From Streptomyces sp. V4I2 (GTDB lineage: Bacteria; Actinomycetota; Actinomycetes; Streptomycetales; Streptomycetaceae), in contig NZ_JAUSZM010000003.1 in NCBI RefSeq assembly GCF_030817655.1, positions 6,882,001 through 6,946,000 of the forward strand: a stretch of DNA of 64,000 nucleotides, written 5' to 3'. A program made the translations under genes and the position numbers. The notes under the pieces are model-generated. The model had not been told where the DNA came from. It worked only from the letters and a program-made list of their open reading frames with translations, and did not search any database. How positions within the stretch are numbered: the first letter of the stretch is position 1; every line of letters begins with the position of its first letter. Positions 60,947 through 64,000 of the stretch are shown in pieces.

Positions 60947-61570
60947 ATGAATACTGACACCGCGCCGCACGTCTTGGTCTTCTCTTCTTCCCCTCATGGA
61001 GGGTGTGTGCCCCCGTTCCACGTACTTGTGGTGTGCACCGGCAACGTCTATCGCTCTCCGCTTGCCGAGTGCCTGCTCAGGCACCGACTGCTGGAGCATC
61101 GGCAAGTGATCCATCTGAGCAGTGCCGGCACCCGGGCCGTCGCGGGTATGCCAATGGCGGCTGCTGTCGCCTCCTTCCTCCTCGGACGTGGCGTGCAGCC
61201 CTGCGGGATGAGCTCCCGCCGACTGACCAAGGAGATGGTCGAAAACGCGGACCTGGTGCTGGGCGCTGCGACGGAGCATCGTGAGGCCGCTGTGCGGCTG
61301 TGCCCTGTGCGTGCGTTGTCCCGTGCGTTCACCTTCCGTGAGTTCGCCCGGCTGGTGCGTTCAGAGGACGCCGCAGGCGTGGTGGATCCGGCCGCACGGT
61401 TTGTGACCCTCGTCCAGGGCGCGGCCGCTCGCCGTGGTGCCGTGTCGACACGCATGGGTGACGTAGACGTGAACGACCCTCTTGGTGTACCTCCACCACA
61501 AGTACATGAGTGTCTGGTTCAGATCGACGAGATCGTCGGGCGGATCGCCGCCGCCATGCGGACCAGATAG
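60947..61570 (+). CDS. Low-molecular-weight protein-tyrosine phosphatase
   Basis: A 207-residue phosphatase. The active-site loop CTGNVYRS is at 30-37 (C-x5-R-S), and the general-acid segment DVNDPLG is near the C-terminus, with Asp-Pro as in the family. It would dephosphorylate the tyrosine tail of the autokinase at 35.5-36.9 kb, the Wzb/Wzc pairing that cycles polymer export. ATG 60947 has GGAG 7 bp upstream. An in-frame GTG at 61007 would place Cys at residue 10, as is usual in the family, but its ribosome site would be too close. It is the last gene of the locus. Confidence 0.88.
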   Translation: MNTDTAPHVLVFSSSPHGGCVPPFHVLVVCTGNVYRSPLAECLLRHRLLEHRQVIHLSSAGTRAVAGMPMAAAVASFLLGRGVQPCGMSSRRLTKEMVENADLVLGAATEHREAAVRLCPVRALSRAFTFREFARLVRSEDAAGVVDPAARFVTLVQGAAARRGAVSTRMGDVDVNDPLGVPPPQVHECLVQIDEIVGRIAAAMRTR

Positions 61571-62705
61571 CACCCGTCTTCGTCAACTGCGAGCTGGTGC
61601 AGTGAACCGCATAGGTCGCCGGGCTGCGTGAGGCCGGGATCTTGAGGGGGCTTCCGCCTCAGCGGGTCACGTTTCAAGTCAGGGCCGGGAAGACGCGCCA
61701 GATCGAAGTGTTCTTCGCTCCCCCGCGAGCGGGGGAGCGGACCGTGCCCACTGCGAACACCTACATGTACCGTGAAAGGTAAGTCGTAGTGCCACCCGTA
61801 CTCGCTGAGGCACTTCTTCGCCTCGACCGCGCTTGTGTGCGTTGACGCCGTGGCGGATCGCTGAACGGGGAACTGACCGCCGGTACGCGCTCACCGGGCG
61901 GAGCGAAGCCTCTCAGGGTCGCCGGGTTGATTCCGCTCCGTCCGGCGAACTGGCCGTCGTACCCGTCGGTGCCATGGGCCACGATGCCCTACGGCACTAC
62001 ATCGCCGCGAGCGAGGGCGAGTGGTGGACCGTCTACGGCAACGGCGAACAGACGGCGGAGGTCACCGGCCCGGCTGGCGAAGGGACTTGCACCGGGCAGT
62101 GCCCTGGAGGATCTCGGCTACGAGCCGGATGTGCCGATCCACACGCCTCGGATCACCGCCGTCGTGGACCGTGCCGGCCGACGGTCCTGGCTCGGTGCGG
62201 CACGCCGACCCGAGGGCGATCGTGAGAGCCCGGACACCAGGCGTCGTCGCGCTGGGCGAACTCCGGGCAGGCGGTCATGCTCAGCACCTACCGGTCGGAC
62301 GGGGATTCGATGTCGACCGCGCGGCACCACCTCGACCTGAACACCTCCGCCCAGGACGCGGACGCGCTGCTGACGGAACAGTGGGCGGCCCTGGACCCGT
62401 GCTTCAGGGTCACCGCAGCCGCGTTCGCACCGATCACCGGGGACGGTCACTGACCGGTAACTGACGGCGCCGCACGGCTGACCGCCACCGCCAAAGCGTG
62501 GTCGAGAGGTGGTGCTCTTCGCCGTGCAGGCGCGGCAGGGAGGAACGCCCACGGCATCGGCGTATCAGAACGCCGACGGCCCGCGTCCCTCAACCCCGCC
62601 GAGTCTTGAGCTGCCTCGTGCTGGAACAGAGCTCCCGTGCTGATTCTGTGCTGACCTCGGCCCCCGGGAACCGCGTTTTCGCAGGTCGGAGCGGTGTTTC
62701 AAACG
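61571..62705. other. Right-edge junk region of the island
   Basis: Apart from the IMP-cyclohydrolase-like relic (61833-62453) there is no intact gene. On the minus strand at about 61750-61850 a coding-like stretch, EAKKCLSEYGWHYDLPFTVH, has no recognised family. A hairpin ctcccccgcgagcgggggag lies near 61718-61739. Sequence 62460-62700 has no coding signal. Confidence 0.4.
61833..62453 (+). pseudogene. Decayed IMP-cyclohydrolase-like gene
   Basis: Three or four frame changes are needed to read one protein. YALTGRSEASQGRRV, then GELAVVPVGAMGHDALRHYI and WWTVYGNGEQTAEVTG come first. Next is RLAKGLAPGSALEDLGYEPDVPIHTPRITAVVDRAGRR. Then GVVALGELR, and finally GQAVMLSTYRSDGDSMSTARHHLDLN ending FAPITGDGH. 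TGRSxASQ, the NGEQ segment and TYRSDG fit the IMP cyclohydrolase-like family (PF07826) as I remember it. It has no valid start at the expected N-terminus. The multiple breaks are visible; the family name is a moderate-confidence recall. Confidence 0.5.
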
Positions 62706-62838
62706 TTCCGCTTCAACGTGTAGCCGGGTGACTCACCACCACGTTGATGGTCTGGCAGACCTGCAGGTCAGAAGGGGTCTGATCTTTCGAGGTCGGGCCT
62801 CTGGTCAGTTCCCGTGCAGGGAATGGTGCTGGGATGCC
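62706..62838. repeat. Right copy of the island-flanking direct repeat (putative att)
   Basis: It encodes in one frame FRFNV-stop (ttccgcttcaacgtgtag), matching the ychF end at 33073 with only silent differences. It continues with caccaccacgt, gcaggtcagaagggg, gtcgggcc, ctggtc, tcccgtgc and atggtgctgggat in the same order as the left copy. No ychF gene precedes it, so this is an isolated duplicate of the gene end. Confidence 0.7.
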
Positions 62839-62901
62839 AGTGAGGCTCCCGTGCTGGTTCGTGGGCCGCAACTCCGTAGGAGGGGCGTTCCTGGCCGTGA
62901 C

Positions 62902-63000
62902 TGTGGGCTGGTTCAGCAGCTGACCGAGCGGCTGTTGGAGTCCGCGCTCCAGGGCGAGATCGCCGACCGCCTCCTCGGCAGCCACCTGGACAACGAGAGG
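62902..63000 (+). pseudogene. IS256-type transposase fragment
   Basis: CGLVQQLTERLLESALQGEIADRLLG resembles the N-terminal helix of IS256 (transposase mutator) enzymes, in which a leucine-rich L-T-x-x-L-L-E-x-A-L-x-G-E-x-x-x-H-L-G block precedes the catalytic domain. Only ~30 residues remain and the catalytic domain is absent. Confidence 0.5.
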
Positions 63001-63127
63001 GTGAACATCGCCAACGACGCAGGCATGACCCTCGGTGGTGTCGCGTTCGTTCGGGATGCCGGCCTTGGCCCTGCTCTGTGCGACCGGCCCAGTGTCGCCC
63101 GGTTCTCGACATGCAAGTCCATGACTC

Positions 63128-63775
63128 GTGATCATGAGCGACAACCGGAGTGGCGAGCGGACCTTCACCAATATCGCCCGTGCGGCCGGCGGGATCGGGG
63201 CCACGCCCCTGCAGCGAGCGCTGGAGCTGCTCACGAACAAGCGGATCGTCACCGCGGAGCTGCCCGTGTCGCTGCGTCCGTCGAAGGATCGCCGTTACCG
63301 GGTGACAGATCCCTACCTGCGGTTTTGGCTGCACCTGCTCGGCCCGTCCATGGAGGAGATCGAGCGAGGGCGGGGCGATCTGACGTTGGCGCGGATCCGG
63401 GAGAGCTGGACCAGCTGGCGCGGCCGGGCGATCGAGCCGCTCATCCGAGAGGCGCTCGCCCGGATACTGCCCGACGATCGACTTCCCGCAGCGCACGCAG
63501 TCGGCGGCTACTGGACCCGCACCAACGACGTTGAGATCGACATCGTCGGGGCGGACCGCGCTCCCATTGCCACGGAGCTGCTCTTTGTCGGCTCCATCAA
63601 GTGGCTGGAGCAGTCGCCCTTCGACCGGCACGACCTGGCCGCTCTCCATCGGCACCGGGCCGCCCTCACCGACGAACCTGTTCCAGTCGTGGCGGCCTCG
63701 CGCAGCGGCGTCGACTGTCCGGGCCTCGACGCTGCCTACGGCCCCGGCGATTTGCTGGCCGCTTGGCCACTGTGA
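63128..63775 (+). pseudogene. C-terminal half of an AAA ATPase with DUF234 domain
   Basis: A 215-residue open frame starting GTG 63128. GERTFTNIARAAGGIGATPLQRALELLTNKRIV is the winged-helix part. RYRVTDPYLRFWLHLLGPSMEEIERGRGDL, then WRGRAIEPLIREALARILPD and WTRTNDVEIDIVGADR (nuclease-like D/E residues), form the DUF234 domain. The N-terminal P-loop ATPase half (about 230 residues in intact members) is missing and no P-loop lies upstream, so this is a truncated gene even though the frame is open. Intact relatives are uncharacterised ATPases. Confidence 0.7.
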
Positions 63776-63840
63776 GTGGCGGATGGCAGGCGAGGAACGG
63801 GAGTTGGTGAGCGCGATCAGGTTGTGGACGTTGGGGAGAA

Positions 63841-63868
63841 GGGGCCGGGCTCGCCAGAGCCCGGCCCC
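63841..63868. terminator. Bidirectional terminator before the right edge
   Basis: A 12-bp stem ggggccgggctc / gagcccggcccc with a 4-nt loop lies between the ATPase fragment (plus) and the converging alcohol dehydrogenase gene (minus). Confidence 0.75.
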
Positions 63869-63904
63869 GCGGAAGGGAGACGGAGACCGGGAACGGGAAC
63901 GGTG

Positions 63905-64000
63905 TCAGAAGACGAGCACTGGCTTGACGGCCGCCCCCGACCGGGTGTCGTCGACCGCACGGTTGATCTCCGCGAAGGGGTAGAAGCTGATGAGTTCCTC
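63905..64000 (-). CDS. Zinc-type alcohol dehydrogenase, C-terminal end (cut by window edge)
   Basis: The last 31 codons of a gene entering from the right: ELISFYPFAEINRAVDDTRSGAAVKPVLVF-stop. The segment FAEINRAVDDxxSGxxxKPVL is the usual C-terminus of medium-chain, zinc-dependent alcohol dehydrogenases. Nothing more can be said from this fragment. Confidence 0.75.
   Translation of the reverse strand, partial: EELISFYPFAEINRAVDDTRSGAAVKPVLVF

Overview
The window is high-GC actinobacterial DNA, almost certainly a Streptomyces chromosome. The evidence is strong third-position GC bias, frequent GTG starts with GTGA/ATGA overlaps, a WhiB-family regulator, a SpoIIE-type phosphatase, DUF1707, DUF4245 and DUF6542 proteins, and a core gene order (fumC, class I fumarase, DUF1707, whiB-like, glpX, DUF4245, xseB/xseA, ispH, ppgK, ychF) that I recognise from Streptomyces.

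Region 1 (1-33.1 kb) is core chromosome. It opens with a partial DUF192 gene, a DinB-like protein, a methyltransferase and a decayed winged-helix pseudogene. An isoprenyl transferase follows, then a frameshifted PIN-PhoH gene, a secreted lytic transglycosylase, an AI-2E family permease and a roadblock protein. A PadR-ABC-FtsX operon and an SPFH/ribbon-helix-helix pair precede a class A penicillin-binding protein, a GAF-PP2C-HATPase phosphatase and a DUF402 protein. Two unrelated fumarases flank a 1.15-kb GC-rich repeat tract. The rest is the whiB-like gene, glpX, a nitroreductase, exonuclease VII, ispH, polyphosphate glucokinase and ychF.

Region 2 (33.07-62.84 kb) looks like an integrated island. 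An imperfect direct repeat that carries the last codons of ychF (FRFNV-stop) and its downstream terminator region occurs at 33.07-33.22 kb and again at 62.71-62.84 kb. The left edge carries a YefM/YoeB-type toxin-antitoxin pair and broken genes: a kinase-TPR fragment, a tyrosine-recombinase C-terminus, a second recombinase N-terminus and a subtilase fragment. The right edge carries relics of an IS701-type transposase and an IMP-cyclohydrolase-like gene.

The island cargo (35.5-61.6 kb) is a Wzx/Wzy-type exopolysaccharide locus. It contains a Wzc-like tyrosine autokinase and a low-molecular-weight tyrosine phosphatase, one at each end. Between them are a WecA/TagO-like initiating phosphoglycosyltransferase, six glycosyltransferases, a flippase and a polymerase. 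There are also two sugar-nucleotide epimerases, a UDP-sugar dehydrogenase, a frameshifted GDP-fucose synthase, an FkbM methyltransferase and a frameshifted PIG-L deacetylase. A glutaminyl-peptide cyclotransferase and a DUF4012 protein share a duplicated ~155-bp leader, and a small surface protein carries an LANTG sortase motif. Together these would build, export, modify and regulate a surface polymer.

Region 3 (62.84-64 kb) holds an IS256-type transposase fragment, the C-terminal half of a DUF234 ATPase and the end of a zinc-type alcohol dehydrogenase.

Five single-base frameshifts in otherwise well-conserved genes (one in phoH, two in PIG-L, two in the fucose synthase) lie at or beside short runs of one base. 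They are either sequencing indels or recent inactivation; the raw sequence cannot decide between these.
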